Below are positions 33,790 through 47,030 of a stretch of DNA of 64,000 nt, piece after piece. This DNA is from Trichuris trichiura (Eukaryota; Nematoda; Enoplea; Trichinellida; Trichuridae), in assembly GCA_037903355.1 (NCBI GenBank), contig JBAJFE010000014.1:5890001-5954000 (forward strand), in the 5' to 3' direction. The stretch's first letter is position 1. Every line of letters starts with the position of its first letter. The translations under genes were made by a program, and so were the position numbers. The notes under the pieces are model-generated. The model had not been told where the DNA came from and made no database searches. It saw only the letters and a program-made list of their open reading frames with translations.

Positions 33790-35540
33790 CGTGACCGAAT
33801 GTTTAAGTTTTTGAAGATCACTAGCAAAACAGATCGTGAGCATCTAGCACGTGGAAAGCGATGTTCAAGAAATGAGGGTGACTATAGAAATGGCAACGGT
33901 AGGTAGGTTGGTATGACATACGTTTTGAGCATATTCACTAGTATGGAAGGGTTTTCTAGTCTTCAGGAGGCTCTTGTAATGTTTTGTTCTTCTTGTGTAT
34001 TCGCTTGTGCGTGCAAATGGCTCACATTAAACGGTCTCCGGTTGTAATACTATGTTCGGCGGTGGTTCTTTTCGCTAGATTTCGCAACTGCGGCAGGATA
34101 GTAAAACTGGTTCAAGGACTCTGAATATTGCTGGAAAGTGAGACCGTGAGAGACAATGTGGTGACCGATGACGTTAGAGAGCGCGCGAACTGGCAGGCCG
34201 CTCAGAGGAATGAAGCCCTGCATTAGGAAGGTCGTAGAGGATCTTGATTCTAATTGCCAGAACACTCTCGCCATTGGCGTGCGCTTAAGTGTGTGTGGGC
34301 ATATAGACGATCTTCAAACTGCAAATGCCACGCCGGAAGACCTTCACGTACTCACCCTAAAATCTTTAGTAAACGACAAGATTTATAGGAGCTTGTGAGG
34401 TCTGGAACTGAATTGCTCTTGCGACTAATGAACTATGCATCTATTGCGATGTTTCAGAGGTCACGAATCGCTGTTTATTCGGGATTACAGTTCATTCAGT
34501 GAGTGCAAAGGTTAGGCAAATTTGTAGAAAGGTTTGTTGACTGCTTGCAAAACTTTGAGTCAGTGTTGAAAAAAGGCAGTGCTGATCAAAGGGATCTACG
34601 ATTCCTAGCTGGAGAGCTGTAAAGGCATCTCTCTTCTTGTCTAGAAATGGCCAGCCAGTTTTGATGATGCACTGTTGATGGTGAAGCAGTTCGGCTGTCT
34701 TTAAGCGTCGACGGTACAACGGAGGGCTAGTCCTAATAGCCGCTGAGGTCGTAGAGAATCGTACTATCCATCGGAAAGATCTTGAAGATGCGGATGAATG
34801 TCAGCGTGTACTCGCTCTAGAGCGCATAGAAAAACACTTACCCAAGGCGAAGTCCTCCCAAAGAAAAGGCTCGCAGAGGAATTTCGAAAGCGGTTAGGGC
34901 CAGAGATGGGCAAACCGAAGGAAAATGCGTGCGGCATACTTCGTTTGTAGTCCGGGAAACGGCAACGGGACATTTCTCCCGTAGCCGCAGCTTCGCTATG
35001 CATGACGCAAGCCTAATTTCATTGGAAAACCTGCAGAGATGCAGAATTTCTCTGATGATTACAAATTGTGTCAAGAGCAGTGGAAGTTTGATTCTCCTGG
35101 GAACCTCAGAAAACGTGATACTGTTGGAGAGAAAACGCGCATCCTTGCAACAGACGATTCTACTCTCTGTTAGCCTATGCATTGGGGATGCAGTCGTGTT
35201 AAAAGCACTGATAGATAATGGTGCACGCGTCACCATCTTCAGTAAAATCCTGATATAACGTTTGGATATTCTAGTGGAACCATAGACTGGAGGCCATTTT
35301 TGTAGCGTAAGCAGGCAAGGGATGTTTTTCACCGGTCACGCAACGATGAAAGTGATATGTTCTGGCACCTACATCGTTTTGCCCGCAGCCATACTAGCGA
35401 ATCTCCCATTTCCTTTCATACTGGGAGCACGCGCAATGAAATAGTTGCATCTGTTACTTGAATCTCGACAGTGGGTACACACATGAGTCGCCAGCAGAAT
35501 ACGCCAACCTTATTTACTCTCATTTTCATTCGTTATTTGT
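33790..35540 (+). other. Possible retroelement gag-protease relic
   Basis: The plus strand contains two broken frames: 34168-34398, and 34929-35258 ending VVLKALIDNGARVTIFSK. The latter resembles a retropepsin site (ALIDxGA) with Asn in place of Ser/Thr. Nothing else is diagnostic, and no RT or LTR was found nearby, so this is only a suggestion. Confidence 0.25.
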
Positions 35541-35545
35541 AAGAG

Positions 35546-36252
35546 ATGACCGACAGAAATGACGTGAGTGGTCGAAGCAATTCTTCGCAGCCAAAGAGGG
35601 ATGGTAAAGTGCTGCCTCTTTATGAGAAAATAAAGATCTTGGATCTTTTGAATAGTGGCATGTCATATGCTAAAATGGACCGTAGAGTCGGAAGGATCTT
35701 CTATCTGACTAACATTAAAATAAAAGACATCTTAGCTAATGTGAAGGCATTGCACAGGCAACGATTGTTGTTAAAGACGAACAGGAATCAATGGTGTCAG
35801 CTGAGGTTCAGCGCCTTTACCTTTCGCTTACAGCATTGAAACGTAGTTTCTTTGTACGGGACTATAGTACTTCGTGCGAAGTAAGCAGTTTTTATTGTTA
35901 CGGTGTTATCCGTGGCTTCGCGCAAACTTTGTTTCTACCGAAATACCGTAACAATAAAAGCCCGTATGCTTCGCTTACAGCCAAAAAAAATCTATTCTGA
36001 AAGTAATTCGCATTTCAATATACTTTGGGATTGTTGTATGTCATTATTTTATTAGTCAGACTATTTATTTAGCACTAATTGATATTAATAACTAGAAGCA
36101 ATTTCATGTCTAGTTGTAGTGTACACCAGAAAGCGTGCAGGTTGTTTACAAATGATTCTATATTTTGTACAGAGACCTGACTGTACGCGGAATTTGTTGT
36201 ACAAGCGGTAAGTCCTGGAACCGACAACCGCAGATAACGAGGGGCTACTGTA
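35546..36252 (+). pseudogene. Tigger/CENP-B-like transposase relic (N-terminal HTH) and 3' TIR
   Basis: The frame 35546-35750 reads KVLPLYEKIKILDLLNSGMSYAKM, like the CENP-B-type N-terminal helix-turn-helix (KxxxYEKIxILDLLxxGxSY). The rest of the transposase is absent. The 3' end near 36224-36252 (CGCAGATAACGAGGGGCTACTG, then TA) is a pogo-type TIR. A 35-40 bp inverted repeat lies inside at about 35876-35985 (TTTTATTGTTACGGT on both strands). The 5' TIR was not found. Confidence 0.65.
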
Positions 36253-36259
36253 CTTCGTG

Positions 36260-38560
36260 GTGCCCTTCAGGCAGACGGCCAGGGGCGTATCATTCCCCTG
36301 CTCCTAGAGTCCCGTAAAGATTCTCCCATTGGAAATCACTGGCATATAGCTGCAGCATTCGTTACTTAGTTCAGGCATGCCAAACTAGCGGCCCGCACAA
36401 GGAATACTGAGGTAACGAACCTTGTACCCTGGACGTCTGGAGCTTGAAACTTTGTTATACATAGGAGCAGGCCTCGTCTGGAATGAGCTCAATTAGTTTA
36501 CTTCTATGTTCTTATTTAGGCTTAGGCTGCCTCTAGGAAGCGTTCGCAAATTTTCGGTTCGTGTAGAAAAGCGGCTTGAACAGCGAATAATGTAAGCAAC
36601 AGGTCGACTGAATCCAATTCCCGCTTTTTCTAATGTTCCGTTTCCACTTAGAAAGTAAGATTAAAGCGCAGTCATGTTAAGCTTTGGTTTAGGCTTAGGT
36701 GCCCAACAGAAATTGCCAGCGAATTACTCGTTAACTTGTTCGTCCGCAAAGAAGATTGTCGCTCTCACTACTCGTTACGAGATGTCCTCATTGTCACGAA
36801 AACTCCATGCGGGATCAAGCAGCGTAAAGGATAGCAAATTGGGCGGATGAGCTTATGAATGTGCGTGATGAGACGAAGAGTGTTCGTCCAATAGGGAGCG
36901 ATGTTAAGGGTTGCCGTTGGAACTTGCATTTTTTTTGTAATTTGCAGAACTACAGTACACTAGTGGGCATGAAACAAGAAAAATCCGCCCATTTATTGAG
37001 TTTCAAAGCTTCCAAGATCAAACTCTTGCTGTCCTCAGTGAAAAGCAGAAAACATCTGTGACAGTAAAGTGACAAACTAAACATTTTTCGTAGTTATGAA
37101 AGAGAAAAAGTTACTGTACACATGTGAGCTACGTGCTCAAGCTTCGCGATTAGATCAGAATTACTATTTTATCATTTCTGATGAAAGATTCCAGGTTCAG
37201 TAATCTTTCCAGGAAGGCTGAACTTTAATTTCCTTTCAAAGCCATGTATCTTTTCTCAATCCAGTGCAGTTTACTCTGATGTTGTCAAATATCTACCCAA
37301 CAGAAACCACGATCATCCCAATGTTATCACCTGCCACAGGGCAATAGGTCTACCATTATCAGGGCCGCAGCCCTAATATCCCATTGGCCTGTGTTGCGCT
37401 ACTTGTGCTGAAGGCTACAGTTGCTGTCGGTAAGGGATTAAATTACAATATCCAATGGCGGTGCTCTTTTTAGGGTTATGCTACTACACGAAGCGCACAT
37501 CAAGCAACAGCAAAATCTGCCAGATGACGCGGCATAATCCGGCAGGGTTGTGCCACATATCGGCTTATGCTCGCCTTGCAGAGGCCAACGGAGTGTTGAT
37601 GCTGAGGTCCGAACAATGGCAGATATACTTTATTGCGCTAGATAGTAACGTTGGCGTCAAATCGTGGTTTTTGCTGGCCAGATATTCAACAAGTTCCGTT
37701 TACTCTTTGCCGCCATACTGTAGCCTCTAGCCTTTTTCCTTTCCACTAGAGATGAGATACGGGTAGTCCTGGGTATTATTAAAAGTAAACGGGTTGGTGC
37801 CTAAATAAATTTTATGAAGCATGAATGCCTTGTGGGAAATGGCCTCATGGGCGATGATCTTTCACACCCTTTTCCCGTTTGTTTTCTAAGTGTATCTCTG
37901 TAATTAAACCAAAACCACTGCTCTGTCAGCGAGTGGAGGAAAAGTTATTAGAAAAAGTATAAAACACAACATCTGTTTTTGGAGAGCTTCTGGAATGTCC
38001 TAGTTTTGTAGCCAGCGAGGTGTAGGCGAAGCTGTTACTCCAGTAAAGTATTCTATGTGAGAAAACAATTAGTTCTGTTCTGTACTTTGACTAATAATTG
38101 CTCATGCACCCGATTGGTAGACCAGTGATTTTGGTTGAATTATAAGGATACACTTAAAGAACAAACGGGAAAAAATTAGAATACCTTCAAGCAACAGACT
38201 TCATGAGAAATCTTTCCTCAGTTAAATAATTTCTTATTGCTTATATTTATTTCGTACATCGAAAAAAAGACAGGCTATAATCATTACGCGGTAAATAATT
38301 GCAGCAGATTTGAACTTCTGGACACCCAAGTAGCATTATTTTCCATTTGAAATGCTCTAACAGGAAATAAATTTGAACATTGTTTACATATTTGATACAG
38401 GCCAATGTTACATTATGTTAATTGAAGAAAGGAACAGGCCGGCGTGAAATTTCCGGAAATTTCTGGAAATTTTCGCGCCTTGAACCTGAAGACACATATA
38501 CCGTCTAACGTCATTTTGTTGGGTCTTTTTGTCGCTCTTTCATCTTTAAAGTGTTCCTAG
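36260..38560. other. 5' flank of HSP60, no gene recognised
   Basis: About 2.3 kb upstream of the HSP60 start. Frames here resemble nothing. A fragment near 38050-38115 (TTCTGTACTTTGACTAATAATTGCTCATGC in pieces) resembles the PLE tail and may be another small PLE scrap. GGAAATTTCCGGAAATTTC-type words near 38447-38475 could be heat-shock elements, since they contain inverted GAA/TTC units about 90-115 bp before the start codon. Confidence 0.4.
38447..38475. promoter_or_regulatory. Candidate heat-shock element upstream of HSP60
   Basis: The sequence around 38447-38475 consists of alternating GAA and TTC triplets (GAAATTTCCGGAAATTTC, then TGGAAATTTTC) about 90 bp upstream of the HSP60 ATG. Heat-shock factor sites are inverted nGAAn units, and chaperonin genes are often heat-inducible. 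The function is inferred from the pattern and position only. Confidence 0.4.
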
Positions 38561-41500
38561 ATGCTTCGAGCTTCTATCTCCGGTTTTCAACGATCCAGGC
38601 GCACTGCTCTTCGAGTAGCGGTACGCGCTTATGCTGCGAAAGATCTCCGATTTGGTGCTGAAGCTCGCGCATCTATGCTAACAGGGGTAGATCTATTAGC
38701 CGACGCCGTTGCAGTGACGATGGGTCCGAAGGTGAGTTTCTTTCCGACTGTCGATCAGGCAGACGAATTTCCGATTTAAGCATGCATAGCTATGTCGGCA
38801 TACGAACATGTGACTTTCTGGCATGCTTTTTTTTATTGGTTCGCTTTCGAGTAATTTGGGCTTCTTAGTTGTACTCACTATTGTCTCAACTGAAAAAATA
38901 AATTTCATAATTGGTCTTTTGTTTACGGTTTTCGCCTGTTTTTCGTGTATCCGTAAACAAAGTTCAAAATTTCCTACCAGCGAATGGATGGGCAAATCGT
39001 TAGAGAGAAATAGAGAGCAGTGTATACCGTACGATTCGGAACTGCTCCTGTTCTGTCATCAGCCATGTAAGGGAAAAGATGTTTATTCGGTAAGTTGTTT
39101 AAGTATGGCTAGTGGGAACAATGAGTGAGATTAGTTAATTAAGGTGCCCCGCTGGAATTCACTAATAGCATGTCCTGTGCCTCGCTAAACGTCACAGCAT
39201 TATCCCGAATAATGATAGAGTTGGTTTTAATGTAAAACGCCTCGTTTATAAGCTTTAAGTGATAGAAAGGCTCTGACGACATTATCTTTGATCGTGGGTC
39301 GAGTGAACAGTGATAGAAATGCTCCACGACTACGGAGGCTTTGATCGCTTCTCCATGACGTTAGATGTACTGTAGCTGGACCCTCGGAGCCGGCGGTAAT
39401 TTTTCCATTGAGTCCTCTTTCCACGTTCGTATACGTCAGCACATTTTTCATTTGTTAGTCGAACCCTTGTAGTAAGGTTGCCAGTTTCTACAATGTAGAA
39501 GCCGTTGCAACTGCATTTTATTTTGTAAATGACGCCTGGCCAGTTGTTAAAAAGAACTTTGATCTTGTCACTTCACAATCAAACGATGATTAGATGAACG
39601 TTTAAGCCGAACATTGAAATTCGTTATGATCTTGCTGAAAAAAGCTTCGTAAATTCTCTATGTTGATATCTACTAGAGGTTTAGGTTTTAAATTGGTATT
39701 TGTGGGTATAATCAAAGAAAGTTTTAGTAAATAATGAAAACTTATTTCAGGGACGAAACGTTATTATTGAGCAAAGTTGGGGAAGCCCGAAGATTACAAA
39801 AGATGGTGTAACGGTGGCCAAAGCTGTAGAATTGAAAGAGAAATGGCAAAATGTAGGCGCTAGACTGGTACAAGACGTGGCTAATAAGACAAATGAACAA
39901 GCCGGTGACGGAACCACCTGTGCAACAGTTCTTGCACGCGCAATTGCTCGTGAAGGCTTTGACAATATTAGCAAAGGAGCGAATCCAATTGAAATTCGAC
40001 GTGGTGTGATGATGGCCGTTGACTGCGTTGTCAAAACGCTAAAAGAAATTTCCAAACCTGTTACAACTCCCGAAGAAATTGCTCAGGTTCGTTGTCTAAA
40101 CTTGCATAAAGATCGTTTTTTTAACACACACCTCAGGTCGTGACCTTATTATTTATTAGAACAGAGTTGAGAAAAGCTTTATTCTTTAGGTCGCCACAAT
40201 ATCTGCGAATGGTGACAGCAGCATTGGCGGTCTGATATCTGATGCACTGAAGAAGGTTGGAAAGGAAGGCGTCATTACAGTGAAGGTAATATACTTATTC
40301 GGAACGCAGTAAATGCGTGGTCACTTCGAAACATAACGTCAGAAAGCTTTCAGGACGGGAAAACTTTAAACGATGAACTCGAAGTTATAGAGGGTATGAA
40401 GTTCGACCGTGGCTATATATCCCCGTACTTCATTAATACAAACAAAGGTAGGTAGGTGCACATCGGAAGCGTGTGCGCAATGAAACGTTGCCGAACGGTT
40501 GTCAGGTCACCGTAGTTGCGTGCAGTAGAATTTGTAAAGTGAACAGATCCAATGTATGAACTGCTCCGTAGAATCAGTTTCTCATTTCAGGTGCCAAGTG
40601 CGAATTCCAGAATTGTCTAGTTTTGTTCTGTGAGAAGAAGATCAGCAGTGTACAAGAAATCGTTCCTGTACTTGAGATGGCAAATCAGAATCGGAGACCG
40701 CTCCTCATCATTGCTGAGGACGTGGATGGAGAGGCCTTAACAACTCTGGTTCTCAACAGGTGCCTAAAGTTCTCTTAGATTTCCAACTATCTACCGCGTC
40801 GTTCGTATTTTCTCGCAGACTAAAAGTTGGTCTTCAAGTTTGCGCAGTTAAAGCTCCTGGATTTGGTGATAACCGCAAGAACACGCTGCATGACATGGCA
40901 ATAGCCACTGGTGGAACGGCATGTCCTGTTTGTAGTTCATTGGATAAAATCACCTTATCGACTGTTTAAGGTAGTGGCTGACGAAGCTAACCTGGTGAAA
41001 ATAGAGGATACTCAATTACATGACCTCGGTGAAGTTGAAGAAGTTTGTATTACAAAGGACGACACACTGTTGCTACGAGTAAGTGTAATAAACTGGAAGC
41101 GCTAGCGGTACGTGGTAATTTTTTAAGGGCAAAGGTAGAAAAGAAGATGTAGAAAGACGCATAGCTACAATCAAAGATGAAATAGAGATGTCCAATTCTG
41201 ATTATGAGAAAGAAAAAATGCAAGAGCGCTTGTCGAAGCTAAGCAACGGAGTTGCTGTGATAAAGGTTGGTGGTTCCAGTGAAGTAGAAGTAAATGAAAA
41301 GAAGGACAGAGTCAATGACGCAATGAATGCTACAAAAGCTGCAATAGAAGAGGGCATTGTCCCGGGTGGTGGAGTCGCGCTACTCCGCTGTCTGAAAGTT
41401 TTGGAACAGCTGAAGCCTACCAACGATGACCAGAAACGAGGTTGTTTTTGCTTTTCTTCTAACGCTTGTTACTTTTCATGTTTAGGCATAGAGATTGTCC

Positions 41501-43870
41501 GCAAAGCAATTAGACAGCCCTGTATGACAATAGCGAAAAATGCAGGAGTCGATTCAGCTCAGGTAGTTGAGAAAGTCCTGGTCAGCAACCAGAATAATTT
41601 TGGCTACGATGCCTTGCGTGGAGAGTACGTGGACATGATTGAAACTGGCATCATAGATCCAACAAAGGTGAATTGTTTTATGTTCACGGGCATCAAAGCG
41701 GGCATTGGTTAATGTAACAAAACAAGCTTAACTTCTATTCCGGGGTGAAGCCTTAAAAATTTCTGTGTGCACGATTCGTATGTGCGTCATTTTACAGGTT
41801 TGAGTTTGTTGTCCGCTATTTTTAGCTGCGATAATCTGAAAAATTGCGTCTAACCCCTTTAATGCTACGTAACGCTTGTTGTATTAGGCTGTCGCATTCA
41901 AAGCGGCCGTTGGTTGAAAGTTGAACTTGCGCTTCGTATTGGTTAGATTTAAATACTCATATCTCAGCGGTTTCATTAGGTTCATCGCGATCAACGTTAG
42001 TTTATTCATTGGGATAACCACCTGCGTTACTGCAAGTTTCCGGTGTTTTTACCTAAGGTTCAATTTTTTTGGCAATTTCTTCGGCTTCAGTTCATAAAGA
42101 TGCTTCAATGACTTTTTTGGCTCCACTTTCGCCGACATACTTTTTTTAGCGCAGAAAGGCCAGGAAATCCCAGGGAAAGTAGTAACCGATAAGAGATAAG
42201 TACAGCGAATTTGAACGATGATAAGCTTGCTCGATGCCCAACTCGTTCATTTTACGCCAGGTCACGAAAGAACTTTGTGACTGAATGTTGTTGTACTTCT
42301 ACACAAGTAAGAGGATAAATTTTTTTCCTGAATATTCTTGGCCACACTTGGCGACTGTTGACATCTGCTGCGATGGATTCTCCCGATCTAAAGAAATCGT
42401 AGCGGATGATGCCTCTGGTACACTATATTGTTGAAACTTTTACCTTTTTCCAGTGGAGCTCTAGTCTTGGCAACTTTTTCGGCATCTTCTGTCCGTCTAT
42501 CCACGTAGCAGTATGCTTCTTCTCGTTAGAGAGCTATCATGTATCCATGCGTGTAAAAATTGAACTCACAAGAAAGGTAACTGTTGGCAAAGCTGGCAAT
42601 TTGAGCATGTAGTAAATCTAAACCGCTGCTCATCCGTCAGTTGATTGGGGCATTACCAGTAACTTCCTCTATTCCAGACTAAAGTGATGCGTCTGCCAAT
42701 TGTCGAATGATGTACCCTTGAATTCTCTTGCCCTGCTTTCTGGTTGTACTTTCACGAATTCCGCGAACCGCTTCCCCTCCCCTCTTTGTTCACCCTGTCG
42801 CTGTCGCTTTACCTTTTAGGCCAGTGTTTCTCAAGGTCATGGTCGCCGGGTCTTCCCTGTGAACGTTTCCGAGAGTTTGGGTTCCCAATTCTGATTAGTC
42901 GATTTCGAGCACGCTGATTGGCTGGATGAGAGGACGGAGGGCAGCCCGGCCCGGACGTCATAACGTAGGTGCTACACAAAGTTCTGTGGCAAAAGCGTTT
43001 CCCTCGCAGTGTGTCTAAATACTCTTACGTTCTTATCTCCGAGCCGACTGCCCCCTTCCCCGGTTCTTCCTTCCAGCCAATCAGAATTGCGGGGCGCAAC
43101 AGCGACCCACCGCAGGCCATACCTTTCTATGCATATCAACACGATCGTCCAGGTGGGGCACATGTCCCACCGTGAGAATCTTTGCTCTAGACCAACGTGC
43201 AACTATCTGTTGTAGAAGTGGAGGATACCCTTCGTTGGTCCCTACTATGGTCAGAGCGCGTCTGAAGCTGTCCGAAAGGAGGGAACGAAAACAACAGCTT
43301 CTCATTATTGCAGCAAAACAATCTAAGCGCTGCATCAGGAACAGCGTAATTACGCACATAGAAACTTCAGCTCTTGTACTTCCACCCTGCTGTTGTCAAT
43401 AAAATAGCGCACGGCCCCAAAGGATTAGCAAATTGTGATGAACAGCAATCGTACAAAAAATCAACGATGCGACAACCTAATAAAAACGCAGTTTTCGTAA
43501 ACAAATGCGTTCCGTCGTTATGTTAGCGTAAGCTGGTAAAACAGCGGACTTCGGAGAGCATTGTTTTTATTGTAAACGATACATTACTTAGTATAATCTT
43601 TCAAAATATAATTTGGTATTCCCATTTGATGGATTCATCAGTGCTAAAGCAAATTTTGCCCTAATTAAATAACACTTAGCGAATGATGACTTTTCTGCTC
43701 GTTAGGGAATCTACTGTTACATTCCTTTACAGGTAATCAGAACAGCATTGCAAGACGCCGCTGGAGTTGCTTCACTGCTCTCAACAGCCGAGTGCGTAAT
43801 TACAGAACTTCCGAAAGAAGAAAAAATGCCAATGGGCGCTCCAGGTGGAATGGGTGGAATGGATTACTGA
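38561..43870 (+). CDS. HSPD1: Mitochondrial chaperonin HSP60, 10 exons
   Basis: ATP-dependent folding chamber subunit of the mitochondrial matrix, partner of HSP10. Exons: 38561-38731, 39751-40086, 40190-40285, 40354-40447, 40591-40759, 40819-40931, 40975-41078, 41128-41440, 41486-41667, 43733-43870. All junctions are GT-AG and phases agree; 571 codons, the usual family length. Residues 1-25 are basic with Ser/Arg and no acid, as in a matrix-targeting peptide. GroEL signatures: [33 protein letters not shown] (nucleotide-binding DGTT), [24 protein letters not shown], and the C-terminal GGMGGM tail. The 40932-40974 intron is only 43 nt and its acceptor choice (TAAGGTAG/TGGC) is inferred from frame. 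Intron 1 carries a reversed PLE fragment; intron 9 is 2.1 kb. Confidence 0.97.
38905..39630 (-). mobile_element. Penelope-like element fragment inside HSP60 intron 1
   Basis: On the minus strand this is a 5'-truncated PLE. Coding remnants include a counterpart of FNVRFK..NDKIK near 39600-39540, [17 protein letters not shown] near 39450, and [23 protein letters not shown] near 39265-39195. A hammerhead motif and the tail follow (TAGGAAATTTTGAACTTTG, then TCCGTAAAC words near 38985-38910). Frames are broken. It is more diverged from the 20887 copy than the palindromic derivatives are. Confidence 0.8.
39027..39066 (-). ncRNA. Hammerhead-like motif of the intronic PLE
   Basis: Minus strand: CTGATGA, C, then GAAC/GTTC stem II with neighbouring mismatch, GAA, TCGT (first base of stem III altered), A, CGGT. 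It is antisense to HSP60 and probably impaired by the stem III change. Confidence 0.5.
41668..43732. other. HSP60 intron 9 (2.1 kb), no gene recognised
   Basis: Open frames around 42969-43402 on both strands lie in a GC-richer patch and resemble no family. A weak inverted pair (AATTCTGATT near 42888 and its complement near 43079) may mark an old mobile insertion. Confidence 0.4.
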
Positions 43871-46800
43871 TAGATCGTCATCAGCTGTTTCCTTTGAAGT
43901 GGTATCGTTGTTTCCTATCAGCGAGTTGCCTATTAGAGCTGAAATAAAACGGACATGACTTGGCTGACTTTGATTGCGGTCTTTGCATGTGTCTTAGAAG
44001 AGTACCTGAATCCATGTTCACGAAACAAGAGAAGTGCCAAGTGATATTGCTTATCTTGCAGTAGTGCAAGAAAAGAGTTTTCAGTGATCTGTTCACATGG
44101 TTCTCATAATTCAGGGCAGTTTCTTTACACGTTTCGCAAACTTATACACTTCGACGCGTTTAGTCATTTTCTCCGTACGCAGATCTTTATTAACACAAAG
44201 TCGCCAGCAAATACGTACTCTGAAATATCGTTGTCTGTAAAGTCATCATTTCCATTTCGGCGAGTTAAAATCCAAGCAGACACAATGATTTGGCATGATT
44301 ACTTGTTACGTAAATTCTGTTTTGAAGTCTGCTTGAGATCCACTCTGTTTCGTTCTAAGAAAAGGTGAGCGACGAACTTTTACTGGTCACAGAGGAACAA
44401 GAAGAAAATCTGCGTTTTTTTTCAGTCTGTACATGGAGAAGTGTTTAAGAAAGTTCCGCACAAAATATCTGTATCATAAAGGCAAAGTAACAAATAGGTA
44501 TTGCGCTAAAACAACATGTGTTTCTTTGCTGAAACGAATAGTTGCCTCTTTTTAACGTAAAAAAGGTAAACAAGGCCACCTAAATACAGTTAAGACTTTC
44601 GTCGATGCTGCTTTCCGTCAGTTCTTCTAGTTCTCGAACCTCTATGTACTAAAAAGAAATGAATTTAGAAAGACATTAAAGATTACATGTAATAACCTTG
44701 TGAATCCGTGATTCGCAAAGAACAAGGTTAAGACTGCCAGCGTAAAGCATTTGCATGGTTGCAGTGCAGCCTTCAAAATAAACTATACTTTACGTATGCA
44801 AGAAGAAGTCTGCACAAACCGTATGGACTAAAAAATATTACCAACAGAGGAAATGACACATGTTCGTCAGAATGCACTAGACGGCGACAAAGTAAAACAA
44901 ATCGTGGCACTATATCCGGTAAACTATCACGCAGCTGCTCTATAGAAACATTCTAAAATCACGCTATTTTCATGGATACGACAAATGGCAAAGGATACTT
45001 CGAGATGTTCCTCCAGTTCTAGTTGGTGCGTTGCTTGGTGGATTTTCACTGAAATAATAAAGTTGGAATATTGAGCCTATCAATTGATGCACTTCGGAAG
45101 ACAAAGCAAAACATTTAAATCAACATCTGCTTCCCATTTGATTGCTCTACGTTTGAACTCTTTCTTGTTAAACTACTGGGCCACCATAAGGAATACACCT
45201 GTTTTTTTGATAATGCCGTCATATGGCAATATTGCTGGTAAATAAGCTATTCGAAACAAGTTGGTTAGGAAGTACCTGTTTACGAAGACTTGGGGACCTT
45301 CCGGCACGTCTTGTCTTCGCCTCAGTGTCTTGACAGTAATCAATATAAGCGCGGTAACTCTGCCTGAGTAGTAATAGCTTAAAAATGGTTTACATTTCGT
45401 ATATTTCTTGCCATCCGAGTTTGTAGGTGTATTGGTTGGAAAGGGATGAGATGAAATGGAGTAAAATGAACGTGATGAAATAGCATAGGAGCAAAGCAAA
45501 AGGTAGAGTATAGTAATGGTAAAACAAAGATAGAAATAACAAAATAAAATAAGAATAAAGACGAAATAAAATAAGGTAAAGGCGAAAGTAGAAGACAGCG
45601 AAATTTCACGTTTGAGCGGTTGAGAACGGATAGGAGAACAAACATACTTTTCGCTTACAGTTTTACATGACATATTTTGCACGCAGTCATGCTATCTGAA
45701 GAATTGCCTATTCTGTGCAAGATGATAATAACAGGTCTCCTGCTCTGCTCCCTGACAAGGAGATGAGTTACTCTAGTGACCAACTTAACGGTACTCAACC
45801 TGCATATCCGTTAATCATTAGTAATGCTATAGCCATCACTACAGCTTTCTGCAGAGCTAGCTTTAATTTGAAACTATCGTGCTTTTAATAAGTTATTACT
45901 TCGCAACGCGGCTCGTATTTACATACAGTATAGATTGTACGGATTAGAAGTCACCGTTGATAAAAAAACTGGTAATAAATACAAGCCCCATTGCGAACAA
46001 CTAATTTAAAAAGTAGAAAATGCCGAGGGAGCATTTCGGAATACACTGAGTTCCAGACAACGAGACGTAAGATATCCCTCCTCGCTTTTTGATTTAATGA
46101 ACTTTTAAATTAGCTGCTACCTTCTCATCAGTTAGTGTCTTTAAACTTCCCGTTTTGAGATACAGGTGATTGTAAACATTCAGTGCCCAAAGACTTGCTC
46201 CGACAGACAGCGATACATAAGTCTTCGTCCATTCTGACCGATTTTTTTATCAACAGTAGTTGATAATCAGTACAATTTACACGGCAAACAATGAAGTTAC
46301 TCTGCTTTACTTAACAGTGACATCATTGCTGACAAGTCAGTGCATCCGATTGCTTCAATAGCTGTTATTCAGTGTAGCACAGCACGTTAGCTAACACGTG
46401 CGACCGAAAAATCGTGTCAGAAAATAGTGAATCATGAGATCACTAATGACAACTGCGAATTAAGGTTTATTTATCACCGAAGCACAGACTTTCTGACTTT
46501 TAATAATTATTTAATTTTCATACCTTAAATTTTGAATGCTTACCCGTTAGTAAAAATCGTAACTTGCGTTAACGTTAGCAGATGGGTTAGTAAGAAACAA
46601 AGTTTTTATGCGTTGAAGTGGGTTTGTTTAAAGTCCATCTATCCAATTTTCACTTGCTGTCCTCTACTATTAAATGCTTCTCACCTTCATTTTTTTCAGT
46701 TTGCGTTACCCCTCGATAACGACAAGATTTCAACACCGCAGACTTCTTTCCGCACTTTTTGTTGTTCCGTTATTCCGCTTCCCGTACAGTATAACCAACA

Positions 46801-47030
46801 TTTATAGTTAAGAGCAAAAACTGGATAGGTTGACTATGTTTGAGCAATGTTGTAAGTTGAATTATGTCGAATAAAGAGAACCTTTCTAAGTTCTTCTAAT
46901 ACGTAGTAGACTGTTTTCATGCCATAGGCTCTGGGGTAAAGAGCATTTAAACTAAAGGTTGCACGTTCCGTGACTGCTGATGCCTTCCTCATAGCAACTG
47001 ATATGTGGAATTCAGAGAAATTTTGAAATA
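43871..47030. other. Intergenic, no gene recognised
   Basis: Downstream of HSP60. An AATAAA-like signal (tgaaataaaac) occurs near 43942. A purine-rich low-complexity tract of AAATAAAATAAG-like words spans about 45420-45610 and produces an artefactual hydrophobic frame on the other strand. No exon or RNA gene was identified. Confidence 0.4.
45420..45610. repeat. Purine-rich low-complexity tract
   Basis: Imperfect 5-10 bp A/G-rich words (AAATAAAAT, GATGAAAT, AAATAAGG) run for nearly 200 bp. It is a degenerate simple repeat. Confidence 0.6.

Noticed and set aside
42969..43402. Overlapping frames on both strands in HSP60 intron 9
   Set aside because: They coincide with a GC-richer patch that lowers stop frequency. 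No family similarity, and the HSP60 phases need no exon here.
45173..45682. Long hydrophobic minus-strand frame
   Set aside because: It lies opposite a purine-rich low-complexity tract, which yields Phe/Leu/Tyr-rich frames by composition. No family resemblance and no splice context.
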